Below are positions 24,286 to 33,023 of a DNA stretch of 64,000 nt, one piece after another; position 1 is the first letter of the stretch, and each line of letters opens with the position of its first letter. A program made the translations under genes and the position numbers. The notes under the pieces were generated by a model. The model was given only the letters and a program-made list of their open reading frames with translations, was not told where the DNA came from and made no database searches. This DNA comes from Clostridioides difficile. GTDB lineage: Bacteria; Bacillota; Clostridia; Peptostreptococcales; Peptostreptococcaceae. The stretch lies in assembly GCA_024919175.1 (NCBI GenBank), contig CP103804.1, positions 1,364,001 to 1,428,000 of the forward strand, in the 5' to 3' direction.

Positions 24286-27186
24286 ATGAAGAAAGGAAAT
24301 AAAAAGGCATTATTAATTAGTTTAATTATGATTTTAAGTATGATAGTTACTACAATATATCCAGCTGTATCTTATGCATCAGAATTAGAAGGCAGTGGGT
24401 CTATACAAAATAGTTCAGATAATTCATCAACTGGAGATGGAAAACAAGAAGAAAACAAGAAGCCAGAACAAACTCCAGAAGGAGATAAACAAGAAGAAAA
24501 TAAGAAGCCAGAACAAACTTCAGAAGGAGATAAACAAGAAGAAAATAAGAAACCAGAGCAAACTCCAGAAGGAGACAAACAAGAAGAAAACAAGAAGCCA
24601 GAACAAACTCCAGAAGGAGATAAACAAGAAGAAAATAAGAAGCCAGAACAAACTCCAGAAGGAGATAAACAAGAAGAAAATAAGAAACCAGAACAAACTC
24701 CAGAAGGAGATAAACAAGAAGAAAGTAAGAAGCCAGAACAAACTCCACTAGAGGATGAAAATTTACTTAAGACTTTAGAAGAAGAACTTAATGAAGATAA
24801 TGAAGAATACGGATTTGTTGTAAAAATTAATAATAATACAATAGAAACAGAGTCAATGAAAAAAATTACATTTAAATTAACTTATACTCCAACATCAAAA
24901 GGAATACAAGCAGGTGACTCAATAACTTTCAAAGTTCCTGATGTATTTAATAAAGTTAACTTAGATTATACAAGTGAATGTTTTGATAAAACAGAGAGTA
25001 ATGGAGAGTATACACTTACATTTAGAGAATTACCTAATGGTCAAAGTGTAATGCAAGGAAAAATTGGATTAGAAGCATATGTTAATAAAGTTAATGAAGA
25101 GACAAGTGCAAAGATTCATATTGAGACTACTGGAAAGATAGAAAGTGGAAGCGGAGATGTAGATATAGAAATAAAACCTGGCGATAAAGAAGATGTTGAA
25201 GAAGCTAAAGGAACACTTAAAAAGCTTGTTGAAGGAAGAGAGTCAGCTACTGTATTTATGCCAGTTAAAAATAAAGATATAAATTATAGTATACAAGTAA
25301 ATGAAAAAGAGGAAGAATTAAAAGGCATCACTTTATATGATGAACTTCCTGAAGGAATGACATTAATAAAAGATTCTGTAAGTGTAGTAGCAAGTAATGG
25401 AAAAGAAGTAAGTGATTTTAATATTGAACAAGGTGAAAACTCTATTTCAGTTAATTTTGGAGATATAGACAAAGCATATACTGTTAAGTATAAGGCTAGA
25501 ATTAGTGATGAAAATGCAAAACATGGTAATAAATATAAGAATGTAGCTAGATTAGAATCTGATGGCAAGAAAGTACAAGAAGATGAGGCTACTGTAAGTG
25601 TATTTGATAGAGGAAGTGATTATCTTTTAACTAAGGGGCATTCAGGAGCAACAAATATTACTCAAGTGGGTCAAGTAATAAATTATCAGATTTCAATAAA
25701 TGATGATAAATCACCAATAAGTAATGTGGTTATAACAGATAATATACCAGAAGGCATGAGATTAACTACTGCTGGAGAAGCTGGACATGATTTTAGAGTT
25801 GTAGAAGTTCCAATGAATGGTGGCTGGACTCCATGGAGTAAAGAAAAAATTGCAAATAATATTTCATATAAAACAGAAGAAAAAAGAAATGAAAGTGGGC
25901 AAGTAGAAAAAGTTATAACTGGATTTACAATTAATCTTAGTGAAGAAGAAGTAGAATCAAAGTTTTTTATAGCATATACATTAAAAGTTATCAGTATTGA
26001 AGATAGTTATACAAATAGAGCTGTTCTTGATGCAAATAATAGTCAAGTAGATAAAAGAGACGAGATAAGTTTTAAGAAGAACTCTGGATTAATAAGTGCA
26101 AAAAAAGAAGTTGATAAAAAGGTATTAAATGGCAATGATAACCAAATAGTTAAGTACAAAATAAACATGTCAACTTATGGTGTTTATGATGCAGGGCAAG
26201 TAAATATTTTAGATGAAGTAAACCCAGCATTAAAGATATCTAATATAAAATACTCTGATAATCTTGAACTTAAAAAAGAAGCTGGAGATGGAACCAATAC
26301 TATAAGATTAGTAAATAAATATGAATTCAAGCAGATAAAAGAAGGTGAACCTGTACAAGGTTGGGTTACATTCGATGCGGATTTTACAGATGTAAAAGTA
26401 GGAGAGACTATACAAAATATAGCTCAAATTAATGGTTCAAGCCCTCCTGCTGTAGAAACTACTAAACAAGGGTATGCTTTTGAAGCTAAGAAGGTAGATA
26501 GTTCAGATAAAAGTGCTCTTGAAGGTGCAAAGTTTAATTTAGAAAATGCATTGGGAATAGTAGTAGTTAAGAATTTAGTTAGTAATGAAGATGGTATAAT
26601 TGAATCTAGTGTCAAAAATTCAGGAACATATTATTTAGTTGAGACAATGGCTCCAAGTGGATATGAAAAATTAAAGGATAAAATAAAGGTGGAAATTGAT
26701 AGAAAAGATATTGGTAAAATTGTGGATATTGGGAACATAGAAAATGTAAAACAAGAAAATCTTCCAGTAAATCCACCAGTGCCACCAGGTACAGATGAAC
26801 CAACAGTAAATCCACCAGTACCTCCGAGTACAGATAAGCCAAGTAAACCATCAAGACCATCTGATACAGATGAACCAACAATAAATCCACCAGTGCCACC
26901 AACAGAAAATGTGGTAAATCCTCCTATACCAGAGGTAGTAAATCCACCAATACCACCATCAGAAGATGCAATAGAAAAGCCTGTTAAGCAAATTGTTCCA
27001 ATACCAGAGGTAGTAAACCCACCAGTACCACAGGAAAAGAATAATATAGTAAAAGATAATACTGTAGTAAATCCACCAGTGCCACCAAAGACAGGAGATA
27101 GTACTACATTTACTGTAGAAATACTTTTAGGGTTAGGAGCTATTGTAGGACTTATTATATTGAGAAGAAAGAAAAACATCAATTAG
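24286..27186 (+). CDS. Cell-wall anchored adhesin (CD2831-type), PPEP-1 substrate
   Basis: The 966-residue surface protein has a signal peptide (1-30), an acidic/lysine-rich stalk of seven 15-residue repeats (50-155), a long region of beta-sandwich adhesin domains (about 165-735, with DUF11-like YKARISDENAKHGNKYKNVA segments), a SpaA/CnaB-like domain (about 736-815, ending YYLVETMAPSGYEKL), a proline-rich wall-spanning tail with seven [VI]NPP[VI]P sites (828-933), and a sorting signal PPKTG (933-937) with hydrophobic segment and RRKK tail. It resembles the collagen-binding adhesin CD2831, attached by sortase B. It sits behind a c-di-GMP ON riboswitch and upstream of the protease that cuts it. 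Confidence 0.92.
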   Translation: MKKGNKKALLISLIMILSMIVTTIYPAVSYASELEGSGSIQNSSDNSSTGDGKQEENKKPEQTPEGDKQEENKKPEQTSEGDKQEENKKPEQTPEGDKQEENKKPEQTPEGDKQEENKKPEQTPEGDKQEENKKPEQTPEGDKQEESKKPEQTPLEDENLLKTLEEELNEDNEEYGFVVKINNNTIETESMKKITFKLTYTPTSKGIQAGDSITFKVPDVFNKVNLDYTSECFDKTESNGEYTLTFRELPNGQSVMQGKIGLEAYVNKVNEETSAKIHIETTGKIESGSGDVDIEIKPGDKEDVEEAKGTLKKLVEGRESATVFMPVKNKDINYSIQVNEKEEELKGITLYDELPEGMTLIKDSVSVVASNGKEVSDFNIEQGENSISVNFGDIDKAYTVKYKARISDENAKHGNKYKNVARLESDGKKVQEDEATVSVFDRGSDYLLTKGHSGATNITQVGQVINYQISINDDKSPISNVVITDNIPEGMRLTTAGEAGHDFRVVEVPMNGGWTPWSKEKIANNISYKTEEKRNESGQVEKVITGFTINLSEEEVESKFFIAYTLKVISIEDSYTNRAVLDANNSQVDKRDEISFKKNSGLISAKKEVDKKVLNGNDNQIVKYKINMSTYGVYDAGQVNILDEVNPALKISNIKYSDNLELKKEAGDGTNTIRLVNKYEFKQIKEGEPVQGWVTFDADFTDVKVGETIQNIAQINGSSPPAVETTKQGYAFEAKKVDSSDKSALEGAKFNLENALGIVVVKNLVSNEDGIIESSVKNSGTYYLVETMAPSGYEKLKDKIKVEIDRKDIGKIVDIGNIENVKQENLPVNPPVPPGTDEPTVNPPVPPSTDKPSKPSRPSDTDEPTINPPVPPTENVVNPPIPEVVNPPIPPSEDAIEKPVKQIVPIPEVVNPPVPQEKNNIVKDNTVVNPPVPPKTGDSTTFTVEILLGLGAIVGLIILRRKKNIN
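24433..24750 (+). repeat. Seven tandem repeats of a 45-bp unit inside the adhesin
   Basis: The first unit is 48 bases, the next six are 45 bases each (24481, 24526, 24571, 24616, 24661, 24706). They encode GDKQEENKKPEQTPE with small variations (TSE, ESKK, TPL). Near identity at DNA level means copy number may vary between strains by slippage. The periodic composition also leaves false open frames in both strands. Confidence 0.95.
26764..27093 (+). repeat. Seven PPEP-type cleavage motifs in the adhesin tail
   Basis: The codons for NPPVP or NPPIP cores occur with N at residues 829, 842, 867, 878, 886, 911 and 929. Five are NPPVP and two (878, 886) are NPPIP. Proline-proline cleavage of this motif by PPEP-1 is known for C. 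difficile adhesins. The last site lies only two residues before the PPKTG sorting motif. Confidence 0.9.
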
Positions 27187-27220
27187 ACCCTAACATTATA
27201 AAAATATAAATAATATTAAA

Positions 27221-27280
27221 AAATATCTTCTAAAATAATATTCTTAAGTGAGAATATTGTTAGAAGATATTTTTTTTTGA
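27221..27280 (+). terminator. Terminator after the adhesin gene
   Basis: A long hairpin, AAATATCTTCTA ... AATATTCT paired with AGAATATT ... TAGAAGATATTT, runs into nine T. It isolates the adhesin transcript from the protease gene. Confidence 0.85.
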
Positions 27281-27376
27281 AGTATTATGTAAAAAAATAA
27301 TCGTTTTTTAGAAAAAAAATCCAGAAAACTATAGACAAATAAAAGGATATAGGATATAATATAAATATAAAATTAA

Positions 27377-27510
27377 ACGAGGCAAAACTAGGGAAACCTA
27401 GTCACGCAAAGCTATAGGGGCTAAAGTTTAAATAAACTATGCCAGCCAGTTGCCGAAAAGAGTAAAAATTTCTTTTTGTATATACAAAGATACTCTTGGG
27501 TATCTTTTTT
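27377..27510 (+). ncRNA. Cyclic-di-GMP class I (GEMM) riboswitch with terminator (OFF switch)
   Basis: The aptamer runs from about 27377 to 27460 and shows GEMM hallmarks: the tetraloop-like AACTAGGGAAACCTAGT hairpin, CACGCAAAGCTATAGGGGCTAAAG, then a second hairpin ending in CCAGTTGCCG. Downstream, AAAGATAC (27486-27493) pairs with GTATCTTT (27500-27507) as a terminator with a T run. AAGAGTA (27459-27465) can pair with TACTCTT (27491-27497) as an antiterminator. Binding of c-di-GMP should favour termination and switch the protease off, as reported for this gene in C. difficile. Confidence 0.92.
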
Positions 27511-27556
27511 ATTTTGAAATTTATTACTCCCGGCCTAACTCAAAGGAGGGAATAAT

Positions 27557-28216
27557 ATGAAAACAAGTAAAAAATTATTAATCGCTATAATATCAATATT
27601 CTTAATAAGTTCAGTTCCAGTAAGTGCACATGCAGATAGTGCAACTCTACAAAATAAAGAAACACTTAGTCAAATAGTGGTTCTTCCAAGTGGAAATTAC
27701 GATAAAAATGAAGCTAATGCTATGATAAATAGACTTGCAAATATAGATGGAAAATATTTAAATGTATTAAAACAAGATAACTTAAAAATAAAATTATTAA
27801 GTGGAAAATTAACAGATGAAAAAGAATATGCTTATTTAAAAGGTGTAGTTCCTAAGGGATGGGAAAACACTGGTAAAACTTGGGATGATGTTCCTGGTTT
27901 AGGTGGAAGTACAGTAGCTCTTAGAATAGGATTTAGTAACAAAGGTAAAGGTCATGATGCAATAAACTTAGAATTACATGAAACAGCACATGCAGTAGAC
28001 CATCTTGCATTAAATGATATTTCTAAATCAGCACAATTTAAACAAATATTTGCTAAAGAAGGACGTTCTTTAGGAAATGTAAATTATTTAGGTGTATATC
28101 CAGAAGAATTCTTTGCTGAAGCATTTGCATATTACTACTTAAATCAAGACACAAATAGTAAATTAAAAGCTGCTTGTCCACAAACTTATAGCTTTTTACA
28201 AAACTTAGCAAAATAG
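27557..28216 (+). CDS. zmp1: Secreted proline-proline endopeptidase PPEP-1 (Zmp1)
   Basis: The 219-residue zinc protease has a cleavable signal peptide (about 1-26, ending VSAHA-DS), the zinc motif H141-E-T-A-H145, a third ligand candidate E184 in YPEEFFAE and the nearby Y177, matching PPEP-1 with a shift of one residue. PPEP-1 cuts between two prolines in VNPPVP-type sites and so releases wall-bound adhesins; the neighbouring adhesin has seven such sites. Compared with the reference sequence as I recall it, this copy differs at several places near the N-terminus and at HAVDHLAL. Own promoter and OFF riboswitch; strong terminator follows. Confidence 0.95.
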   Translation: MKTSKKLLIAIISIFLISSVPVSAHADSATLQNKETLSQIVVLPSGNYDKNEANAMINRLANIDGKYLNVLKQDNLKIKLLSGKLTDEKEYAYLKGVVPKGWENTGKTWDDVPGLGGSTVALRIGFSNKGKGHDAINLELHETAHAVDHLALNDISKSAQFKQIFAKEGRSLGNVNYLGVYPEEFFAEAFAYYYLNQDTNSKLKAACPQTYSFLQNLAK

Positions 28217-28234
28217 AAAATTTATAAAAAAATT

Positions 28235-28266
28235 AAGAGATGCTAGCATTTTAGCATCTCTTTTAT
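28235..28266 (+). terminator. Terminator after zmp1
   Basis: AAGAGATGCTA at 28235-28245 pairs with TAGCATCTCTT at 28252-28262, followed by TTTATAT. Confidence 0.9.
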
Positions 28267-28425
28267 ATTGCGTAAAAAACTAATTAATTTAATCTTATGT
28301 ATATCTTTATGAGAAGATTTATTACAGGATAGTGCGGAAAGCCCACTCCTTTAGGTGTGGGATGGGTAGCACAAACAGTGTATAAAAAGTATTGACACAT
28401 ACACATATAATGTTAATATAAGTAT

Positions 28426-28827
28426 ATGGAGAATAAATATAGAAGAACTCAAACAACTGTTAGTTTAATTAATTATCACTTTGTATTCTGTCCTAGATAT
28501 AGAAGAAAAATATTTAATATAGAAGGTTTAGAAGATAGATTTAAAACATTAGTTAAAAATAAGTGTAAGGAAATGGATATCGAAATTATTGCAATAGAAT
28601 GCGATAAAGACCATACACATATGTTTTTAAATAGTCTTCCAACTTTAAGTCCTTCTGATATAATGCAAAATATAAAAGGCTATACAAGTAAAATATTAAG
28701 AGAAGAATTTATTGAATTATCAAAAATGCCTAGTTTATGGACTAGAAGCTATTTTGTATCTACAGCAGGAAATGTATGTAGTGAAACTATTAAAAAATAT
28801 GTAGAAGACCAAAAAACAAGATACTAG
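28426..28827 (+). CDS. tnpA: IS200-type Y1 transposase TnpA
   Basis: The 133-residue protein shows the Y1 HUH layout: the H-T-H metal pair in CDKDHTHMFLNSLP and the nucleophilic tyrosine in the C-terminal helix KKYVEDQK. It cuts and joins single-stranded DNA at the end hairpins (peel-and-paste). Full family length suggests an active enzyme. No clear ribosome binding site precedes the ATG; TTGACA at 28392-28397 may be its -35 box, giving little or no leader. TnpB follows 17 bases later. Confidence 0.92.
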   Translation: MENKYRRTQTTVSLINYHFVFCPRYRRKIFNIEGLEDRFKTLVKNKCKEMDIEIIAIECDKDHTHMFLNSLPTLSPSDIMQNIKGYTSKILREEFIELSKMPSLWTRSYFVSTAGNVCSETIKKYVEDQKTRY

Positions 28828-28844
28828 AAAGTGAGGTGAACACT

Positions 28845-30284
28845 ATGTCAAATTATATATTAACATTGCAATTAAAAACAGAAAAATTTCAAGAAGATAT
28901 TATATGTAATACTTTTGATAAGTATAGAAAAGTATATAATTCATGTTTATCAGAACTGTTTAAAAGATATAACCACATGATAGAATCTAAAGAACATCAA
29001 GCAAATTGTAAATATAAGGGTAAAGATAGAAATAAAATATTTAGTGAAATTAATAAGAAGTATAATTTAACAGAGTATTCACTTCATAAGTTTGTTAAAT
29101 CTATTGGTAAATATTACAAACTACATTCTGCTATAACTCAAAAGATAGCTACAAGATGTTTTAATGCTTTTAGTAAGTATATCTATCATCAAGCTAAACG
29201 AGTTAATTATATTAGATATAATGAATTAACATCAATAGAAGGGAAACAAAATTCAACTGGTATTAGTTATAAAGATGGTATTATTAAATTTAATAAGATG
29301 ACTATTCCAGTAATAATAAAGAATAATGACAACTATGCTCAAAGAGCAATTCAAGATAAAATAAAATATTGTAGAATACTTAAAAAAGAAATTAAGGGTA
29401 AAATTAAATGGTATGTACAATTGGTCTTAGAAGGAATTCCACCTAAAAAAACAACCAATCAAGGAGAAATAAAAGGACAAATTGGTTTAGGTAATGTAGG
29501 TGTAGATATTGGAACTCAAACTATAGCTATATCTAGTAAATGTGATGTTAAGTTATTGGAGTTAGCCCATAATGTTAATAATATAGATAGGCAATTAAAA
29601 TTAATTCAACGCAAAATGGATAGAAGTAAACGTGCGACCAATCATAATAAATTCAATGATAATGGTACTATAAAACAAGGAAATAAAGATAAGTGGATAT
29701 TTAGTAATCACTATATTAAATTAAAAACACTAAGAAAAGAGTTATATAGAAAGCAAGTTGAAATAAGAAAGCAAGACCATTATGTATTGATTAACAAATT
29801 ATTAAATTTAGGTGATAAGTTTTATGTTGAAACAATGAGTTATAAAAGACTTCAAGCTAGAGCAAAGAATACTACTATTAATGATAAGACTGGTAGAATT
29901 AATAAGAAGAAACGTTTTGGAAAATCATTAACAAATAAAGCACCATCAATGTTTTTGACTATGCTAGACAATAAGTTAAAATATAATGGTGAAAAATTAT
30001 ATAAGATAGATACTGCTAAATGTAGAGCTAGTCAATATAATCACTTTTTGGATGAGTACAACAAGAAAGAATTAAAAGATAGATGGAATAATGGTATGAA
30101 TATTCAAAGAGATTGCTATTCTGCATTTTTAATAATGAATGTTAATGAAGATTTAAAATCAATCAACAGAGAATTATGTATTAACACATATGATAACTTT
30201 AAAATATTACATGACGAAGAAATAAATAGATTAAAAGAATTAAAATTAAATGGTTATAAATTAATATCTAGTATGGGGATATAA
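28845..30284 (+). CDS. tnpB: TnpB RNA-guided nuclease of IS605-type element
   Basis: The ATG at 28845, six bases after an AGGTG site, gives 479 residues; an in-frame GTG lies at 28836. The RuvC-like triad is readable: D221 in GVDIGTQTIAIS, E329 in FYVETMSYKRL and D423 in QRDCYSAFLI. TnpB cuts DNA next to a TAM using an omega RNA made from the element's right end, which helps the element persist. Between E329 and D423 the usual CxxC...CxxC zinc ribbon is missing: only C397 (approximately, in TAKCRASQYNHF) remains. So it is a variant lineage, or nuclease function is altered. Confidence 0.88.
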   Translation: MSNYILTLQLKTEKFQEDIICNTFDKYRKVYNSCLSELFKRYNHMIESKEHQANCKYKGKDRNKIFSEINKKYNLTEYSLHKFVKSIGKYYKLHSAITQKIATRCFNAFSKYIYHQAKRVNYIRYNELTSIEGKQNSTGISYKDGIIKFNKMTIPVIIKNNDNYAQRAIQDKIKYCRILKKEIKGKIKWYVQLVLEGIPPKKTTNQGEIKGQIGLGNVGVDIGTQTIAISSKCDVKLLELAHNVNNIDRQLKLIQRKMDRSKRATNHNKFNDNGTIKQGNKDKWIFSNHYIKLKTLRKELYRKQVEIRKQDHYVLINKLLNLGDKFYVETMSYKRLQARAKNTTINDKTGRINKKKRFGKSLTNKAPSMFLTMLDNKLKYNGEKLYKIDTAKCRASQYNHFLDEYNKKELKDRWNNGMNIQRDCYSAFLIMNVNEDLKSINRELCINTYDNFKILHDEEINRLKELKLNGYKLISSMGI

Positions 30285-30475
30285 AAACTATATAGGTTGA
30301 GAAACGAGCCTAATATTAATGTTAATGGTGTCAACAGATACTTTGTTAATAAAAGTCTTAGGGAATATGATTAGTGATAATATGTTGTAGGTTATGATTT
30401 ATCATAACTGAGAGTATTGTAGAAATTCATGTAGTACCTAAGAACCCCACGCCTTTAGGCGTAGGAGTTTCAGTG
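30285..30475 (+). ncRNA. Putative omega RNA region at the right end of the IS element
   Basis: About 190 non-coding bases follow TnpB and finish in the CCCACGCCTTTAGGCGTAGG hairpin at the element end. In IS605 elements this region, with the 3' end of tnpB, forms the omega RNA scaffold and the next roughly 16-20 flanking bases are the guide. Here the guide would start near 30472-30476 and run into the EamA gene's 3' end. Boundaries are inferred by analogy. Confidence 0.5.
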
Positions 30476-31435
30476 ACTTTTATATAATGACTCAATATGT
30501 TTATTATGAGATTGAGTTATTATTGTAGGTATAATAGAAACTATTGAGCCAAGCACTATCAATAGAATTCCTATAATCATATTAATAGGAATAAATTCTT
30601 TAAGAATTAGTAATGCTAGTATTGGAGATATTACTGGCTTAAAGAAAAATACTAAAGATGTAAGACTAGTAGATGTAGCTTCCATTGCCATAAAATAAAG
30701 TGCATAACCAACACCTGTAACAAATACAAATACGTAAATCATAGTAGGTATGTTGTGTAAGGTATAACCACTAAAAATAGGGATATTTGCAAATACATGG
30801 AGCCCATTTTTATTTAACATATCTGATATAAAATTAATCTTAGTAAGTAGAACTAATACAAGCATTTCTAAACTACCAAATATAAAACTGAAACAAGTCA
30901 CAACTATTCCACCAAATTTTAAGGTTTTTCTTTTACCAAAAACAGTGTACATTGAAAAAATAATGGCAGAAGAGAGTGTTAAGAATATACCACTAAAAGT
31001 CAATCTTGTATGCAGTGGATTTATAATAACTATAATTCCAAGTACTTCTAATATAAGTGAAAATATATTGTGCCTATAGATTTTTTCCTTTAGAATCAAA
31101 TAAGCTAGAAGCATCACAAATACTGGATTACAACTAAATAAGACAGCAACTACAGATGCTTTTGTGTTTAGTACAGCTAACTGGTACAATGACATACTTA
31201 CTACAACACACATAAATCCTAAAAAAGCAAAGTATTTTAAATCTGATTTTGTAATAGAAAGACTAAGGGATTTTAATCTTTTTATAGCAAAAGGTAGTAA
31301 GACTAAACCACCAACAAAAAATCTTGATAAAGTTATTTGTATGGGATTAAAGTCATTAGTAACTGTTTTTAGACTAATTTCCATTGAACTAAAAAATAGG
31401 GTAGTTAGTATTATATAAACATAACCTTTTTTCAA
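30470..31435 (-). CDS. EamA/DMT family transporter
   Basis: The chosen TTG start (31433-31435 on the minus strand) follows an AAGGAGGTG site by eight bases and gives 321 residues beginning with a lysine-rich cap and the first membrane helix; the longer open frame upstream has no site. Ten hydrophobic helices in two EamA repeats are visible, with typical SLYQLAVLNTKASVVAVLF and STSLTSLVFFFKPVISPI segments. Substrates of this family include amino acids and other metabolites, usually exported. Its final codons and stop overlap the IS element's right end, so the C-terminus may have been altered by the insertion. Confidence 0.82.
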   Translation of the reverse strand: MKKGYVYIILTTLFFSSMEISLKTVTNDFNPIQITLSRFFVGGLVLLPFAIKRLKSLSLSITKSDLKYFAFLGFMCVVVSMSLYQLAVLNTKASVVAVLFSCNPVFVMLLAYLILKEKIYRHNIFSLILEVLGIIVIINPLHTRLTFSGIFLTLSSAIIFSMYTVFGKRKTLKFGGIVVTCFSFIFGSLEMLVLVLLTKINFISDMLNKNGLHVFANIPIFSGYTLHNIPTMIYVFVFVTGVGYALYFMAMEATSTSLTSLVFFFKPVISPILALLILKEFIPINMIIGILLIVLGSIVSIIPTIITQSHNKHIESLYKSH

Positions 31436-31532
31436 ATCAAACACCTCCTTGTAATTTATATTAGTACTATAAACTACAATATTCAAGTACATTGGTATAA
31501 AATGGTATATAAACATAAGATATAAAATTATA

Positions 31533-31576
31533 AGCTACCTTAATATAGAATATAAATATTCTACACTAAGGTAGCT
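31533..31576. terminator. Hairpin between the EamA and aminotransferase genes
   Basis: AGCTACCTTA at 31533-31542 pairs with TAAGGTAGCT at 31567-31576, with an internal AGAATAT/ATATTCT stem. It lies just after the aminotransferase stop on the minus strand. The U run is weak. Confidence 0.6.
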
Positions 31577-31602
31577 AATTATTTGTAATAAGATTTATTT
31601 AA

Positions 31603-32793
31603 TTATTTTAAATTGTATAATTTAGCTAGTTTTTCAAATGCTGGAAGAGAACTCTTAACTTTATCATAAGACACACAATATGATACTCTAAAGTGTCCTG
31701 GGCAACCAAAAGAAGAGCCTGGAACTAATAGTAAATTAAATTGTTTGGCATCAGCACAGAATTTTTTATCATCTTCAATTGGAGCTTTTGGGAATAAATA
31801 GAATGTACCACTAGGTTTAACACAAGAAAATCCCATTTCTATTAAGCTATTATATAGAAGGTCAAAGTTATTTTTATAAATATTTACATCAACTTCTGCA
31901 TCTAAGCTTCTTGCAATAACTCTTTGGAAAAGAGAAGGAGCATTTACAAATCCTAGTATTCTATTTGCAACATTTAATGAAGACATAACATCATCAAAGT
32001 CATCCATTTCTCCATTAGCCACAATATATCCTATACGTTCACCAGGTAGAGACAATGATTTACTATAAGAGTATCCTATAAATGAATTTTTATAGTATTT
32101 TAGTATACAAGGGACTTTAGCACCATCATAAATTATTTCTCTATATGGTTCATCAGAAATTAAATATATATTTGTATTAAATTCTTTTTGTTTTGTATCT
32201 AGTAACTCTCCAAGATTTTTTAGTAATTCTTCAGAATAAATAACACCAGTAGGATTATTTGGAGTGTTTATTATTAAAGCTCTTGTCTTTGGAGTAATAG
32301 CATTTTTTAGAGCATCCAAATCTGGTTCAAAAGTTTCTATATTTGTAGGAACTTCTATTAATTTTCCATCATAGTTTTCTGTATAATTTTTATATTCACC
32401 AAAATATGGTGCAAAAGCAATAACTTCATCATCAGGATTTAAAAGAGTCTTTAAAATGATATTTAGACCACCAGCAGCCCCACAAGTCATAATTAAATTA
32501 TCTCTTGTAAGGTTTAATCCATCTTTTTTATTTATGTGGTTGGCAATAGCATCTCTTACATCTTCATATCCTGAGTTGTTCATATATCCATGAACTAGAT
32601 TTGGAGATTCTTCATTTAAAATATCGCTTATAACTGCTTTAATAGTTTCTGGAGGCTCAACACTTGGATTTCCTATACTAAAATCAAAAACATTTTCTTC
32701 TCCGTAGATATCGGAAAGTTTTTTTCCCTCTTCAAACATAGCTCTTATAACGGAGCTGTTTGCAACTAAAGTTTGCATTTTATTAGATATCAT
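31603..32793 (-). CDS. PLP-dependent class I/II aminotransferase (aspartate aminotransferase-like)
   Basis: The ATG at 32791-32793 follows a GGGAG site and gives 396 residues. Family motifs are present: NPSVEPPETI, a GAAGGLNI phosphate-binding turn, NTPNNPTGVIY, and the PLP lysine in SYSKSLSLPGERIGY. These are the fold type I aminotransferases of the AspC/PatA group, moving amino groups between an amino acid and 2-oxoglutarate or pyruvate. It lies upstream of and in line with the EamA transporter, which could export or import the related amino acid. Substrate specificity cannot be read off. Confidence 0.88.
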   Translation of the reverse strand: MISNKMQTLVANSSVIRAMFEEGKKLSDIYGEENVFDFSIGNPSVEPPETIKAVISDILNEESPNLVHGYMNNSGYEDVRDAIANHINKKDGLNLTRDNLIMTCGAAGGLNIILKTLLNPDDEVIAFAPYFGEYKNYTENYDGKLIEVPTNIETFEPDLDALKNAITPKTRALIINTPNNPTGVIYSEELLKNLGELLDTKQKEFNTNIYLISDEPYREIIYDGAKVPCILKYYKNSFIGYSYSKSLSLPGERIGYIVANGEMDDFDDVMSSLNVANRILGFVNAPSLFQRVIARSLDAEVDVNIYKNNFDLLYNSLIEMGFSCVKPSGTFYLFPKAPIEDDKKFCADAKQFNLLLVPGSSFGCPGHFRVSYCVSYDKVKSSLPAFEKLAKLYNLK

Positions 32794-33023
32794 ATGTAAC
32801 ACTCCCTTTTATAGATTTATATTGCTTATGTATATATTACCATATTTTTACTGAATTTAGACAATTTTCGAAAAATTATTTGCTTGAAAATATAAACTTT
32901 TATATAAAATATATTTATGTATGATGTATATAAAAAATTACAAATTCTAACTAAAACTCAATTATATTTTATTATAATGTTAGAAGTGAGTATAAAAATA
33001 TACAGTTATAAGGCAAAATATTC

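Larger units (their letters stand above)
28322..30475 (+). mobile_element. IS200/IS605-family insertion sequence
   Basis: The element encodes TnpA then TnpB on one strand. Each end carries a similar small hairpin: CCCACTCCT/AGGTGTGGG at 28342-28361 and CCCACGCCT/AGGCGTAGG at 30446-30465. There are no inverted terminal repeats or target duplication, as expected for Y1 transposases. TTAC at 28322-28325 is a candidate left target/TAM site. The exact ends are estimates. The right end overlaps the 3' end of the minus-strand EamA gene. Confidence 0.85.

Noticed and set aside
24395..24751. Several open frames in other phases and on the minus strand over the adhesin repeat array
   Set aside because: They come from the periodic 45-bp repeat, which lacks stops in several frames; no ribosome binding site and implausible KK/LLF-rich products.
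26631..27182. Long minus-strand open frame over the adhesin tail (glycine/threonine rich)
   Set aside because: It is the complement of the proline-rich repeat codons; no promoter, no ribosome binding site.
28336..28372. CRISPR-like or tRNA-like hairpin
   Set aside because: It is the left-end hairpin of the IS element, matched by the similar hairpin at the right end; no repeats or cloverleaf.
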